In this document: one piece after another, positions 1-10,802 of the stretch
Layout: every line of letters starts with the position of its first letter
How positions within the stretch are numbered: the stretch's first letter is position 1
Origin: Roseimaritima ulvae
Lineage (GTDB): Bacteria; Planctomycetota; Planctomycetia; Pirellulales; Pirellulaceae
Assembly: GCF_008065135.1 (NCBI RefSeq)
Contig: NZ_CP042914.1
Location: 5,437,404 to 5,501,403 of the forward strand
Reading direction: 5' to 3'
DNA: 64,000 nucleotides
The notes under the pieces: generated by a model
What the model saw: the letters and a program-made list of their open reading frames with translations, nothing else
Database searches by the model: none
Told to the model about the DNA's origin: nothing
Made by a program: the position numbers and the translations under genes

Positions 1-240
1 GCTTTCCGACTTGGTCTCGGTCTGCTTGTCGTTGCTGGCGGCCTTCTTGTACGACTCGCTGCGATAGTCGGTTTGGTAGAAGCCGCTGCCTTTGAACATG
101 ATCGCGCCGCCGGTGCCGAACAACCGCCGCAGCTTGTTCTTCTTGCACTCGGGACACTTCTTTTTTACCGGGTCGTTAATCCCTTGGAACAACTCGAATT
201 CGTGTCCGCAGGCATCACATTCATAATCGTAAGTAGGCAT
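1..240 (-). CDS. FmdB-family zinc-ribbon protein (C-terminus cut by window edge)
   Basis: The 80 visible codons begin MPTYDYECDACGHEFELFQG and carry two CxxC pairs (CDACG and CPECKK), the single zinc ribbon typical of the FmdB/CxxC_CxxC_SSSS regulatory-protein family, followed by a Ser/Lys/Glu-rich tail that runs off the window. The ATG lies 33 bases after the grpE stop, so it is probably the last visible cistron of the chaperone cluster. The family is small (about 70-110 residues) and its biochemical role is poorly defined; a zinc-binding regulatory role is assumed, not shown. Homologues near chaperone or stress genes would fit, but that is inference from position. Confidence 0.85.
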   Translation of the reverse strand, partial: MPTYDYECDACGHEFELFQGINDPVKKKCPECKKNKLRRLFGTGGAIMFKGSGFYQTDYRSESYKKAASNDKQTETKSES

Positions 241-273
241 TCGAAATCTCGATTTAGGAGTGATCAGGAGCTC

Positions 274-849
274 TTAAGAGTTTGCAGGGCCCGTACTGAC
301 AATCACCTGGCTGGGACGAACGACGCGTTCATGCAGCTGGTACCCGGTGGTGACTTCCATCGATACGACGCCGGCGGCGTATTCATCACTGGGCGCTTGC
401 TGAATGGCTTCATGATAGTTCGGATCGAAAATTTCGCCGACTGCGGGGATCGGTTTGCAGTGATGCTTAGCCAGGTTGTCGTCCAATTGTTTGGCGACCA
501 TGGCCACACCTTCGCGGAGGCTTTCGTTTTGGCCAGCGGCTTCCAAAGCACGTTTGAGGTTGTCGCGGACCTGCAGGATGTCTTGCAGCAGGGGCAGCGC
601 GGCAAACCGCAGTTGCATTTCGAAGTCGGCTTTGATGCGTTTGCGGAAGTTTTCTTTTTCCGCCTCGGCTTGCAGCACGCGTTTGTCGGCGTCGGCCAAC
701 TGCTGCTGCAGCGATTCGATGCTCGGTTCGCCCGCTTCGGAGCTCGACTCGGTCGCATCTTCGGCGGTCGATTCCGTGGCTTGCGGATCACCGGGCTGAG
801 GATCCTCGGCCGCGGACGGGATTTCTTCGTTCAATTCTTCGTTTGCCAT
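274..849 (-). CDS. grpE: GrpE nucleotide-exchange factor
   Basis: This is a 191-residue protein with an acidic, disordered N-terminus (MANEELNEEIPSAAEDPQ), a long alpha-helical/coiled-coil stretch (about residues 40-100) and the C-terminal beta domain with the family-typical region around PNYHEAIQQ and GYQLHERVVRPSQVIV. GrpE releases ADP from DnaK so that the Hsp70 cycle can continue in the cytoplasm. It starts 11 bases after the dnaJ stop, consistent with one transcript. No dnaK gene is in the window, so the Hsp70 itself must be encoded elsewhere. Length is normal for the family. Confidence 0.96.
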   Translation of the reverse strand: MANEELNEEIPSAAEDPQPGDPQATESTAEDATESSSEAGEPSIESLQQQLADADKRVLQAEAEKENFRKRIKADFEMQLRFAALPLLQDILQVRDNLKRALEAAGQNESLREGVAMVAKQLDDNLAKHHCKPIPAVGEIFDPNYHEAIQQAPSDEYAAGVVSMEVTTGYQLHERVVRPSQVIVSTGPANS

Positions 850-860
850 CTTAGATCGAC

Positions 861-2021
861 TTACGATTCAGGGGTGGAAGTGGATTCAGGATCAAAAAAA
901 TCACGCAACTTGGACAGGAACGACTTGCGTTGCGGGAGCACCGATTCGTGTTCCAGATCGGCCAATTCACGCAGCAACTGTTCCTGCTTTTCGCTCAATT
1001 TTTTGGGAACTTCGATAATCGTTTGGACGCGTAGGTTGCCGCGTCGGCCGCCACGTGGATCGGGCATGCCCTGGCCGCGGACGGTGAACACGTCGCCGCT
1101 GTGAGTGCCCGGTTCAATGCGGAATTCCAGCGGACCATCCAATGTGGGGACTTCGATTTCCGCGCCCAAGGCCGCCTGACTGTAGGAGATCGGCAGCTGC
1201 AGGATCAGGTCGCGGCCGTCACGATGGAACAGGCTGTGAGGTTGGACGGTGATGAACAGGTAACAATCGCCGGGAGGCCCCCCATCGGGACTGGCCTCGC
1301 CCTCGCCGGGCACGCGGACCCGCATCCCGTCGTCCACACCGGCGGGGATGTCGACACTCTTTTGCACCCGTTCGGATTGCAGACCTTGGCCGCCGCAATC
1401 GCTGCAGGGGGTACTAATGATTTGGCCGGCGCCATGGCAGCGTGGGCAAGCGGTTTGCACGCGGAGGATACCGGCCGACTGGATGACTTGTCCCTGTCCG
1501 CCGCAGGTAGAACAGGTTTCGGGTTTGCTGCCCGGCGCCGCGCCTCCGCCGTCGCAGGTTTCGCACTTCACGCGGCGGCTGAAGGAGACCTCTTTGGAAA
1601 CACCGCGAGCGGCTTCTTCCAGGGTCAACGTCACGTCGCAGCGGACGTCCGCTCCGGGGCGAGCTCGCCGGCGTCGTCCGCCCCCGCGACCGCGTCCGCC
1701 GAATAGATCGCCAAAGGCGCCGCCGCCAAACAGATCGCCAAAGGCATCAAAGATGTCTTCGACGTCATTGAACTGCGGGCCTCCGCCGCCCTTGACGCCG
1801 GCGTGTCCGAAGCGATCGTAGCGGGCCCGTTTTTCGGGATCGCTGAGCACTTCGTAGGCTTCGCTGGCCTCTTTGAATTTTTCTACGGCGTCCTCATCAT
1901 CCCGATTGCTGTCGGGGTGATAGCGAATCGCAAGTTTTCGATACGCCTTGTCAATCGCCGACTTTTCAACCGTGCGATCCACTTCCAGGACTTCATAGTA
2001 GCAGCGTTGTTCGGCCATCAT
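861..2021 (-). CDS. dnaJ: DnaJ (Hsp40) co-chaperone
   Basis: A full-length type I DnaJ of 386 residues. The J domain has the catalytic HPD at residues 35-37, followed by a Gly/Phe-rich linker (about 75-118, containing a duplicated FGDLFGG). Four zinc-binding CxxCxGxG repeats follow at residues 153, 170, 192 and 206, then the C-terminal substrate-binding domains. It delivers unfolded proteins to DnaK and stimulates its ATPase. Two adjacent ATG codons make the start ambiguous by one residue. It sits 96 bases after groEL1, with a hairpin in between, and 11 bases before grpE. Confidence 0.97.
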   Translation of the reverse strand: MMAEQRCYYEVLEVDRTVEKSAIDKAYRKLAIRYHPDSNRDDEDAVEKFKEASEAYEVLSDPEKRARYDRFGHAGVKGGGGPQFNDVEDIFDAFGDLFGGGAFGDLFGGRGRGGGRRRRARPGADVRCDVTLTLEEAARGVSKEVSFSRRVKCETCDGGGAAPGSKPETCSTCGGQGQVIQSAGILRVQTACPRCHGAGQIISTPCSDCGGQGLQSERVQKSVDIPAGVDDGMRVRVPGEGEASPDGGPPGDCYLFITVQPHSLFHRDGRDLILQLPISYSQAALGAEIEVPTLDGPLEFRIEPGTHSGDVFTVRGQGMPDPRGGRRGNLRVQTIIEVPKKLSEKQEQLLRELADLEHESVLPQRKSFLSKLRDFFDPESTSTPES

Positions 2022-2049
2022 TCAGGGGTTGCCGTGAGGGGAAAGCACT

Positions 2050-2092
2050 AACAAAATCGGGCCATCCCTGACGGCGCAGAGAATGGCCCGAT
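2050..2092 (-). terminator. Hairpin with T-run between groEL1 and dnaJ
   Basis: Perfect 10-base arms ATCGGGCCAT (2056-2065) and ATGGCCCGAT (2083-2092) enclose a 17-base loop. On the minus strand the hairpin is followed by TTTTGTT (complement of 2050-2056). It lies just after the groEL1 stop and could act as a partial terminator or an mRNA-processing hairpin that sets chaperonin output above dnaJ/grpE. That role is inference from shape and position. Confidence 0.55.
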
Positions 2093-2117
2093 CGAAGAAA
2101 CCGTCAACAAAGCGGGA

Positions 2118-3737
2118 CTAGGCAATCACGCCTTCGACGGGCCGCTTGTCCTTGTCTTCGTCGTCATAGTTGGTCACCAAAGCTTCGGTGGTCAACAACA
2201 ATCCAGCGATCGAAGCCGCGTTGGCCAGAGCGGTTCGCACCACTTTGACCGGGTCGATGACGCCGGCTTTGAGCATGTCGACGTATTCGCCGGTATTGGC
2301 ATTGAAGCCAATATTATCTTTCTTCTGGCGAACTTCGTCGACCACCACGCTGCCGTCGATGCCGCCGTTATCGGCGATCTGACGCATCGGAGCATCGAGG
2401 GCGCTGAGCACGATATCGACGCCCACTCGCTCGTCGCCCTTGGCGGACTTGCGGGCGGCTTGGACGGCGTCGTAACAACGCACCAGCGCCACGCCACCAC
2501 CGGGCAGGATGCCTTCTTCGACAGCCGCACGGGTGGCGTGCAGAGCGTCTTCCAAACGAGCCTTGGTCTGCTTCATCTCCGCTTCGGTTTCGGCACCGAC
2601 GCTGATCACAGCCACACCACCGGCCAGTTTGGCCAGTCGCTCTTGGAACTTTTCCTTGTCGTATTCGCTGTCACTCTGCTCAATCTGAGCGCGGATTTGC
2701 GAAACGCGTTTGTCGATCTCGTCACGCTTGCCACCGCCTTCGACGATGGTCGTGCTGCCTTTGTCGACGACCACTTTCTTGGCGCGACCGAGTTGCTCCA
2801 GCGTGACGTTTTCCAATTGGATGCCCAGGTCTTCGCTGATCAGCGTGCCGCCGGTCAAGGACGCGATGTCGCCCAACATGGCTTTGCGGCGATCGCCGAA
2901 ACCGGGAGCCTTGACGGCACACACGTTCAAGGTGCCACGCAGCTTGTTAACCACCAACAGCGTCAACGCTTCGGCGTCCACGTCTTCGGCCACGATCACC
3001 AAGGGCTGGCCGGACTGAGCCGTTTTTTCCAGCAGCGGAACGAGATCGCGAATGTTGCTGATCTTCTTTTCGTACAACAGGATCAGAGCGTCTTCCATAA
3101 CCGCTTCCATCGAGGTGGAATCGGTGATGAAGTAGGGCGAGATGAAGCCTTTGTCGAACTGCATGCCGTCAACGTAGGAGACTTCGGTGTCGCGGGACTT
3201 GCCCTCTTCGACCGTGGTCACACCGTCGTTGCCAACACGCTCCAACGCGTCGGCCAACAATTCGCCGATGGCGTTGTCGTTGTTCGCCGAAATCGCACCG
3301 ACGTGAGCGACTTCCTGCTTGCTGGTCACCGGGCGAGCCATTTCCAGCAGCTGGTTGGTTGCGGCTTGAACGGCTTTGTCGATGCCGCGACGGATGGCCG
3401 CCGGGTTGCTGCCGGCAACGATGTTCCGCAAACCTTCTTTGAAGATCGCACGGGCCAACACGGTGGCTGTGGTGGTTCCGTCGCCGGCCAGATCGCTGGT
3501 CTTCTGAGCGACTTCGACGACCAATTTGGCACCCATGTTTTCGAACCGGTCTTCCAGTTCGATTTCTTTGGCGACCGTAACCCCGTCCTTGGTAACCGTG
3601 GGGCCACCGAAGGATTTGTTGATGATCACGTTTCGCCCGGTGGGGCCCATCGTCGTCGCGACGGCTTTGGCCAGCTTTTCCACGCCGGCGAGCATGCGAG
3701 CCCGCGCGTGGTCTTCAAATAGCAGTTGTTTTGCCAC
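2118..3737 (-). CDS. groEL: GroEL chaperonin, copy 1 (no GGM tail)
   Basis: A 539-residue Hsp60. It begins [20 protein letters not shown], has the nucleotide-binding TMGPTGRNV and [10 protein letters not shown] motifs of the equatorial domain, an apical domain, and GGGVALVR near the C-terminus. The start is GTG at 3737 with AGGA nearby upstream. Its C-terminus ends [15 protein letters not shown] and lacks the Gly-Gly-Met repeats that line the folding cavity in E. coli GroEL and in the second copy here. It follows groES by 69 bases. Divergent tails in multi-groEL bacteria usually mark specialised chaperonins; which of the two is essential cannot be read from the sequence. Confidence 0.96.
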   Translation of the reverse strand: MAKQLLFEDHARARMLAGVEKLAKAVATTMGPTGRNVIINKSFGGPTVTKDGVTVAKEIELEDRFENMGAKLVVEVAQKTSDLAGDGTTTATVLARAIFKEGLRNIVAGSNPAAIRRGIDKAVQAATNQLLEMARPVTSKQEVAHVGAISANNDNAIGELLADALERVGNDGVTTVEEGKSRDTEVSYVDGMQFDKGFISPYFITDSTSMEAVMEDALILLYEKKISNIRDLVPLLEKTAQSGQPLVIVAEDVDAEALTLLVVNKLRGTLNVCAVKAPGFGDRRKAMLGDIASLTGGTLISEDLGIQLENVTLEQLGRAKKVVVDKGSTTIVEGGGKRDEIDKRVSQIRAQIEQSDSEYDKEKFQERLAKLAGGVAVISVGAETEAEMKQTKARLEDALHATRAAVEEGILPGGGVALVRCYDAVQAARKSAKGDERVGVDIVLSALDAPMRQIADNGGIDGSVVVDEVRQKKDNIGFNANTGEYVDMLKAGVIDPVKVVRTALANAASIAGLLLTTEALVTNYDDEDKDKRPVEGVIA

Positions 3738-3783
3738 TTGTCAGGTCCTCTATGTTGATTCGTAAATTTGGATTTTGAGTGTT

Positions 3784-3808
3784 AAAAATGAAAGCGTTCG
3801 CGACGCTT
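3784..3808 (-). terminator. Short hairpin with T-run after groES
   Basis: Arms AAGCGT (3792-3797) and ACGCTT (3803-3808) with a 5-base loop are followed on the minus strand by TCATTTTTAA. The hairpin overlaps the groES stop codon. It is a weak intercistronic terminator or a stability element between groES and groEL1; function is inferred from shape only. Confidence 0.4.
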
Positions 3809-4103
3809 ACAACAACTTTGCCAAGATGTCGCTCTCGCGAAGGATCTTCATTTCTTGACCGTCGACTTCGACGTCGCTGCCGCCGTACTTGCCGTAGATC
3901 ACGGTATCGCCCACGGCGACGCCCAATTCGCCACGGCTGCCGCTGTCGAGCAAACGACCCGGACCGACGGCTACCACGGTGCCACGCTGCGGTTTTTCGC
4001 GAGCGGCGTCGGGCAGCACGATCCCGCCGGCCGTGGTGGTTTCGGCTTCGCTGGGTTGAACAACAATGCGGTCGTCGAGCGGACGAAGGTTAATACTGGC
4101 CAT
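3807..4103 (-). CDS. groES: GroES co-chaperonin
   Basis: A 98-residue Hsp10 starting [20 protein letters not shown], with the mobile-loop region ([20 protein letters not shown]) that docks to GroEL and the conserved VAVGPGR and [15 protein letters not shown] segments. An AGGAA ribosome-binding sequence precedes the ATG. It forms the lid of the GroEL cage in the cytoplasm. It is the only groES in the window and lies between two groEL genes, 90 bases after groEL2 and 69 before groEL1, so it could serve both chaperonins. Confidence 0.97.
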   Translation of the reverse strand: MASINLRPLDDRIVVQPSEAETTTAGGIVLPDAAREKPQRGTVVAVGPGRLLDSGSRGELGVAVGDTVIYGKYGGSDVEVDGQEMKILRESDILAKLL

Positions 4104-4193
4104 GATTGAGGGTTTCCTGATGATTGAATGTTGAATGCGTATCGAATTCGAAAGGGAAAGGAGTCGGTTAAGCGAGGGGGCCGGGCGAGCGGC

Positions 4194-6271
<2,078 letters not shown>

Positions 6272-7492
6272 ATGGACACGATGGCGTTCCGTTTGTCAGC
6301 ACAGCCAGCTTCACTCTCACAATGGATTCACACTTTGCGATCGATGCTACAGATTTTGGGGCGGGTGGGCATTTGGGGCACCATCGCGTGGGTTGTGATT
6401 TTGACGGTCGTCCCAGCCCAGGGACTCTACTACTGGTTCTTCGAGCAATCTCACCCGCTGTTTGTGTGGGCTTGCCTCGCTTTGGTCTTGATCGCGGCCT
6501 GGGGCGCATGGGGTCCCCAGTCGTTGCTCGTTCGATTTTCCGGCTCGCTCGCTCTGGCCAGCTTGATGGTCGCCAACCTGGCTTTCTCCGCGTCGACGAT
6601 TCAAAAGTTTTCCGTGCTGGATGGACTGGCGTTATTGGGGGCATTCTGGTTAATCCCCTGGCTGCTGCTGTGGGGCCTGCGATCGATCCCCAGGATCGGC
6701 CTGCAAATTGGCAAGCAGCAGGACGGTGAAGTTCGCATCGTCGAGCGCCCGCTGGGGAAAAGAGACGTGATCGCCACGATCAGTTTTTTCGCGGTCATCC
6801 TGTATGCCTACGCCCAGGCCTTCCCCGCCGCAGCGCCGGCGGGCGAGAGTTGGATGGAATCCAGCCGGCGGTCCTGGGGCGAAGGACTCAGCATGGGGCT
6901 GATGCTGACTGGGGTCGTCGCATTCGCGTTGTGGAGTGGACTGAACCGGAGGAAATGGCTATTCGTGACGGTGTTTGGATTGCTGAGCCTGGTATGTCTG
7001 AATGCCTTCGGCAGCACATTGGCTGACAACGAGTTTGAAATAAGACTGCTGCCGTTTCTGTATGCTCTCGCGGCCGTGATCTATATCCCTGTCTGCTTGC
7101 GCTGGGCTGGCTATCGCGTCGTCCGTCGCCACCAAGCCGTGATCGTGGGAACCGAGCAAACGGAACAAGTCACAACCGGCCGCCGAGCGTCCCTGTGGGG
7201 TTCGTCATTGCCCGTGCTTGTCGTCGCGCTGGCGTGGATCGTCACGGCAAACCTCAGCGGTGCGATCACAAGACACGCTTTACACTACACGGGCAAATTT
7301 TTCTACGATCGACCCGATTCCCCATACCACTCGGAGCACACTCTGGAGGCAACGTTGCCATCGATCCACGCTGAGCGAGTTCTACATTCACCGCTGTTTC
7401 GATCGCTATCCGTATTGACGGTGTCCGATGCCGGTGAAGTCAATGAGACATTGGCCGAGGCAGCGTTGTTGCACGACCAGCTCCGGACCTAG
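6272..7492 (+). CDS. Multi-pass membrane protein, probable N-terminal part of a frameshifted gene
   Basis: 406 residues with about nine hydrophobic segments (near residues 28-52, 62-85, 90-112, 118-138, 165-186, 208-226, 230-250, 258-280 and 312-332). A soluble C-terminal part begins around 350 and reads like the start of a leucine-rich-repeat-type module (HSPLFRSLSVLTVSDAGEV). I do not recognise the membrane family. The ORF stops at a TAG just where a one-base shift would carry the reading frame into the next ORF (7507-8028), which continues the same kind of Leu-rich sequence. No good ribosome-binding site is visible before the ATG, and a second ATG lies at 6281. The gene diverges from the chaperone cluster. 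Confidence 0.7.
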   Translation: MDTMAFRLSAQPASLSQWIHTLRSMLQILGRVGIWGTIAWVVILTVVPAQGLYYWFFEQSHPLFVWACLALVLIAAWGAWGPQSLLVRFSGSLALASLMVANLAFSASTIQKFSVLDGLALLGAFWLIPWLLLWGLRSIPRIGLQIGKQQDGEVRIVERPLGKRDVIATISFFAVILYAYAQAFPAAAPAGESWMESSRRSWGEGLSMGLMLTGVVAFALWSGLNRRKWLFVTVFGLLSLVCLNAFGSTLADNEFEIRLLPFLYALAAVIYIPVCLRWAGYRVVRRHQAVIVGTEQTEQVTTGRRASLWGSSLPVLVVALAWIVTANLSGAITRHALHYTGKFFYDRPDSPYHSEHTLEATLPSIHAERVLHSPLFRSLSVLTVSDAGEVNETLAEAALLHDQLRT

Positions 7493-7506
7493 CAATCTGG
7501 GCAAGT

Positions 7507-8028
7507 TTGGGTAGCCACCAAGGATCGGTAGAGATCGCTGGCGAGCTGTTGTACCTCGACCACGTTAAGCTATTCGCGCAGACGTCGATGCAAGCGATTT
7601 CGCTTCTGAAGCCGCACGTTTTGATTGTTGCCAACTGCGATGCCGACCTCCCTGATGTTGCCGATGACCAACGCGACTTGCTGAAGCAACTGAGCATCGT
7701 GACTTGTGAAATCCAAACCCTCGAAATTCATTCAGCCCAGCTGGACGCGAAAGTGCTCGACCATTTCGCCACGGCTGATTCATTGGAATTAGCTTGGGTG
7801 TTCCGAGGTCAGTTGGCCCCCCAAAACGCCAGGCTGATTGCTGCCAGGCCGAACATCGTAACGCTGTTGCTGAATTGCGACGGAATACCGATGGAATCGG
7901 TCGCAGTGTTACGTGACGCCGGCAACGTGACCACCGTTTATTACAAAGACGACTGGCAGCCCCGTACGATTGCAGCCCTGCAACGTGAATGGCGGGAAGT
8001 GGAATGGTTGCCGCTAAGCGCTCGCTAG
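7507..8028 (+). CDS. Leu-rich hypothetical protein, probable displaced C-terminus of the preceding gene
   Basis: The ORF is open from 7447 and has no ATG near its 5' end; the first usable start is TTG at 7507, without a ribosome-binding site. The 173 residues contain irregular Leu-rich segments (LLYLDHVKLFAQ, LLKPHVLIVANCDADLP, RPNIVTLLLNCDGIP) resembling degenerate leucine-rich repeats. One extra base around 7487 would join it to the upstream ORF as LR-x-LAIWASLGSHQGSVEI, a natural repeat continuation. I therefore read it as the rest of one gene broken by a frameshift or a sequencing error, rather than an independent protein. Confidence 0.55.
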   Translation: MGSHQGSVEIAGELLYLDHVKLFAQTSMQAISLLKPHVLIVANCDADLPDVADDQRDLLKQLSIVTCEIQTLEIHSAQLDAKVLDHFATADSLELAWVFRGQLAPQNARLIAARPNIVTLLLNCDGIPMESVAVLRDAGNVTTVYYKDDWQPRTIAALQREWREVEWLPLSAR

Positions 8029-8100
8029 CCGATGCATCAGCCGCATCGCGCTAGCGACCGGTTTCCGCGCGCATCGGCGCCAGCAGGAACCGGAGGCTAG

Positions 8101-8117
8101 CCCGGATTATGCATCCG
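8101..8117 (+). repeat. IS terminal inverted repeat, left
   Basis: CCCGGATTATGCATCCG pairs with the complement of the right end, with one mismatch at position 14. Confidence 0.9.
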
Positions 8118-8271
8118 CCCGTTGTTGACGCGGGCAGTTGGGCTCGCTACTTCCTGCGACGGGGTGGGAGGCGTTTTGAGGGGCTTGGGCCGGCGGTCAG
8201 CGCAGAAGCTCCCCCTCCCCAAATCGATGTCGCTCGCTCTGAGTGTCGCCTCGCGGGGAGTTGGGGAGGCG

Positions 8272-9720
8272 TTAATCGCTGCGGCACAGACGCTGCATGA
8301 CGTGCTCGTACAGAGCTTCGGAGGGACAATGGCTCGCCATGTGAAAGACCACACGGCGGCTGGTCACCCGAACGCGAGCGGCGATCTTGAGAAGCCGCAG
8401 ACGGATGGTATCGACGCGCAGGCGTGCTGCCTTCGTGTCAGAAAGTCCCAGGCGACGCACGCCATCGAGCAACACGTATGCAAAGGACGAAAGCATCAAG
8501 CGGAACTGGTTGGCCACGAACCTGCTACAACTGGTGCGGTCGGCAAACAGCCCCAATTGTGTCTCCTTGATCCGGTTCTCCATCTCGCCGCGCGGGCAGT
8601 AGCGTGTGCGGTAGAACTCTTCCGGATTAATAGCCACCGAGCAAAGCGTTCCCGCATCCTGCAACTGCCGCACCCGCTTGCCGTCGATAGTAACGCGACG
8701 ATAAGTCGGATCAACGATGCCTTCCTCACTGGGGAGATTCGTGACCACGAAACGCGGGTTGGTGCCCTGGCTGCTATATTCCGCCTTACCCACGACCCAG
8801 CGACTGCAATCCCAAGATTTTTGTGTGCGGTAGCGAAACCACTTGAAGACGGACTGCGTGCCCCCATAGAGTCCGTGGCGAATCTGGGCTTGCGTCATTT
8901 CGCAAGCGATTTGCTTGTTTAAAACGTTGTTGTGCTGCAAGCCAAAGACGTATCCGACATCGTTTTTATCACACCAACGCATCAAGCGTTCGATGGCAAA
9001 TCCGCTGTCGCCGCGAATGATGATTTTCACATCGGGCCAGCGGGAGCGGATCTTCTGGATCAGCAATTTGGTAATCGGCCGAGCATGATGGGCGGCCCCG
9101 ACTTTGCTGGGGCGAAGGTGCGAAACCAACAGGTGGTCGTCACAGAAAACATACAGGGGAAGAAAGCAGTAGCCATCATAAAAGCCGTTGAAATGCCGTT
9201 GCTCTTGATTTCCGTGGATCGTGTCGTCGGTGGCATCGTAGTCCAAGATGATTTCTTCGGGCGGTTGCTCATAGCTTTCCAGAAACAGGTCCACAAGGAG
9301 CTCGTTCAACCGCAAGATTGTCTTGGTGTCGATCCTGTTCTCTAATCGGGAGTGCGTTGAGGGGCTGGCCAGCGGGGAGTGATCGCCGTCGTAATTGTGT
9401 TCCGCGGGAACCCGCCCGGCAGCGACTTGAAACGCCGGGTCGTGTCGCAGCGCGTCGTGGTCGTTGCCATCTTCGTAACCTGCGGCGATGGCAAAGATGC
9501 GGGAGGTGAGCAGTTCGGCTTGAGGGTGGACCGTGTGAAGCGGATCGCGAGGATCGGGGATGGCTTGATCGAGCCGTCGAATCAAATCGAGTCTTCGGTC
9601 GACCTCTCGCAGAAGCAGCAAGCCACCATCGGTGGTCAGCGTTCCGCCGTCGAAATCAAAATCGACCGCTTGTCGTCGGAGCCGTTTCAAAACGGGGCGT
9701 TTTCGTTTACGCTGTGCCAT
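8272..9720 (-). CDS. IS1380-like DDE transposase
   Basis: 482 residues from the ATG at 9720 (MAQRKRKRPVLKRLRRQ); the longer frame to a TTG at 9765 looks artificial. The IS1380-typical N-terminus contains FDGGTLTTDGGLLLLREV. Likely DDE residues lie in LDYDATDDTIHG, IIRGDSGFA and PRGEMENRIKE, the last being the usual catalytic Glu region. It would cut and join the 13-17-base ends of the surrounding element. The frame is intact and ends 171 bases inside the left end of the element. Confidence 0.92.
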   Translation of the reverse strand: MAQRKRKRPVLKRLRRQAVDFDFDGGTLTTDGGLLLLREVDRRLDLIRRLDQAIPDPRDPLHTVHPQAELLTSRIFAIAAGYEDGNDHDALRHDPAFQVAAGRVPAEHNYDGDHSPLASPSTHSRLENRIDTKTILRLNELLVDLFLESYEQPPEEIILDYDATDDTIHGNQEQRHFNGFYDGYCFLPLYVFCDDHLLVSHLRPSKVGAAHHARPITKLLIQKIRSRWPDVKIIIRGDSGFAIERLMRWCDKNDVGYVFGLQHNNVLNKQIACEMTQAQIRHGLYGGTQSVFKWFRYRTQKSWDCSRWVVGKAEYSSQGTNPRFVVTNLPSEEGIVDPTYRRVTIDGKRVRQLQDAGTLCSVAINPEEFYRTRYCPRGEMENRIKETQLGLFADRTSCSRFVANQFRLMLSSFAYVLLDGVRRLGLSDTKAARLRVDTIRLRLLKIAARVRVTSRRVVFHMASHCPSEALYEHVMQRLCRSD

Positions 9721-9811
9721 TGCAGAAGCCTCGGGCTTGTCGTGTATGAAGTGTCGTAACTCCAATACATAGCAGGGCTGAGGCTTTTGCGCTATAGGGG
9801 CAACCGATAAA

Positions 9812-9828
9812 CGGGTGCATAATCCGGG
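9812..9828 (-). repeat. IS terminal inverted repeat, right
   Basis: The reverse complement begins CCCGGATTATGCACCCG and matches the left end in 16 of 17 bases; CTAG follows at 9829-9832. Confidence 0.9.
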
Positions 9829-9860
9829 CTAGCGACCTGCGGCTGATCGCGGTGGGCGTA

Positions 9861-10802
9861 CTAGCCTCTGGCCGCAAAGGCCCGCAGGGCTCGTTTGGCG
9901 GCGACTTGTCCGGCGGCGACCAGTTCGTCGAAACGATCGAAGTCGTACCAGGCGCAGTCGCCGACCTGAGGTCGGATCACCATGTCGGCCAGCTCGTAGG
10001 CTTGATGCCGACTGGCGGTTTCGGCGATCTCTTCCATCCGCATCAACACATCAATAGCGCGACTGTAGTCCTGCTCGCGGACGGTGTTCGGGCCCACGTC
10101 GACGGCGATGATAAAATCATCCACCCGCTCGCGAGCCGCCTGACTGGGCAGCGAGTCGATGCCGCCGATGTCGCACAACAATTTGTCTTCAAATTCGACC
10201 GGTGGAAAAATTCCCGGAATCGACGCCGAGGCCTGCACCGCCGTCCGTAGCGAACCGGCGCGCAACACCACCGGATGACCGCTGATCAGATCGGCCGCGA
10301 TGATCTTGATCGGGATGTTGGTCTCGTCGATGTCGATATCGGGCACCATCGCTTCGATGGCTTCGATCAGAATCCCAGCGGGCAACAGCGAGGGATGGTT
10401 CAGCAACCGGCTCATCCGCCGACCATCGTGGATCATCCGCTTCATGCGATGAAAGATCGTCAGAAAACTCCACTCCTCCGGAGCTTCCGACGGTGCCGTG
10501 GCGGGCAGTAAATGACCACGTTGGCGAAACGCATCGCTGGCCAGGTAGTCCTTCGAAACGGTCAACGCGTTGTGCAACGTGTCGGTCGCGCACATCGCGG
10601 CTACCAGGCTGCCGATACTGACGCCGACCATCCGCGAGGCCGTCCAACCGGCAGCGGCCAGATGTTGCAGCACGCCCAGGTGGGCGATGCCCCGCGCCCC
10701 GCCGCCGCCGAGTGCCAACACCGGCGAGCGCGAGGGATGCTCCATCGGCGGGTGATTTAGCAGCCGATTCGCCGCGCGGTATCGATCCGGCCTACGAAGC
10801 AT
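9861..10802 (-). CDS. Patatin-like phospholipase
   Basis: 313 residues from the ATG at 10802, chosen because GAGGG precedes it and it overlaps the end of the acyl-CoA dehydrogenase gene by 11 bases, as in a coupled operon; a later ATG at 10745 is possible. The oxyanion-hole GGGGARG is at residues 32-38, the nucleophile elbow GVSIG at 60-64 (Ser62), and the catalytic Asp probably lies in CDIGGID, a variant of the usual DGG/DGA. Patatins are Ser-Asp lipid acyl hydrolases. As the last gene of a beta-oxidation operon it may release fatty acids from membrane or storage lipids. No signal peptide is evident. Confidence 0.9.
   Translation of the reverse strand: MLRRPDRYRAANRLLNHPPMEHPSRSPVLALGGGGARGIAHLGVLQHLAAAGWTASRMVGVSIGSLVAAMCATDTLHNALTVSKDYLASDAFRQRGHLLPATAPSEAPEEWSFLTIFHRMKRMIHDGRRMSRLLNHPSLLPAGILIEAIEAMVPDIDIDETNIPIKIIAADLISGHPVVLRAGSLRTAVQASASIPGIFPPVEFEDKLLCDIGGIDSLPSQAARERVDDFIIAVDVGPNTVREQDYSRAIDVLMRMEEIAETASRHQAYELADMVIRPQVGDCAWYDFDRFDELVAAGQVAAKRALRAFAARG

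Larger units (their letters stand above)
8097..9832. mobile_element. IS1380-family-like insertion sequence with CTAG target duplication
   Basis: The element spans 8101-9828 (1728 bases), flanked by direct CTAG at 8097-8100 and 9829-9832, the 4-base duplication expected of IS1380. Terminal inverted repeats begin CCCGGATTATGCA at both ends: 13 perfect bases, 16 of 17 overall (8101-8117 and 9812-9828). It carries one intact transposase on the minus strand. The element sits between the convergent ends of the membrane/LRR-like gene and the patatin gene, so no gene is interrupted. Intact ends, duplication and ORF suggest a fairly recent, possibly still mobile copy. Confidence 0.92.
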
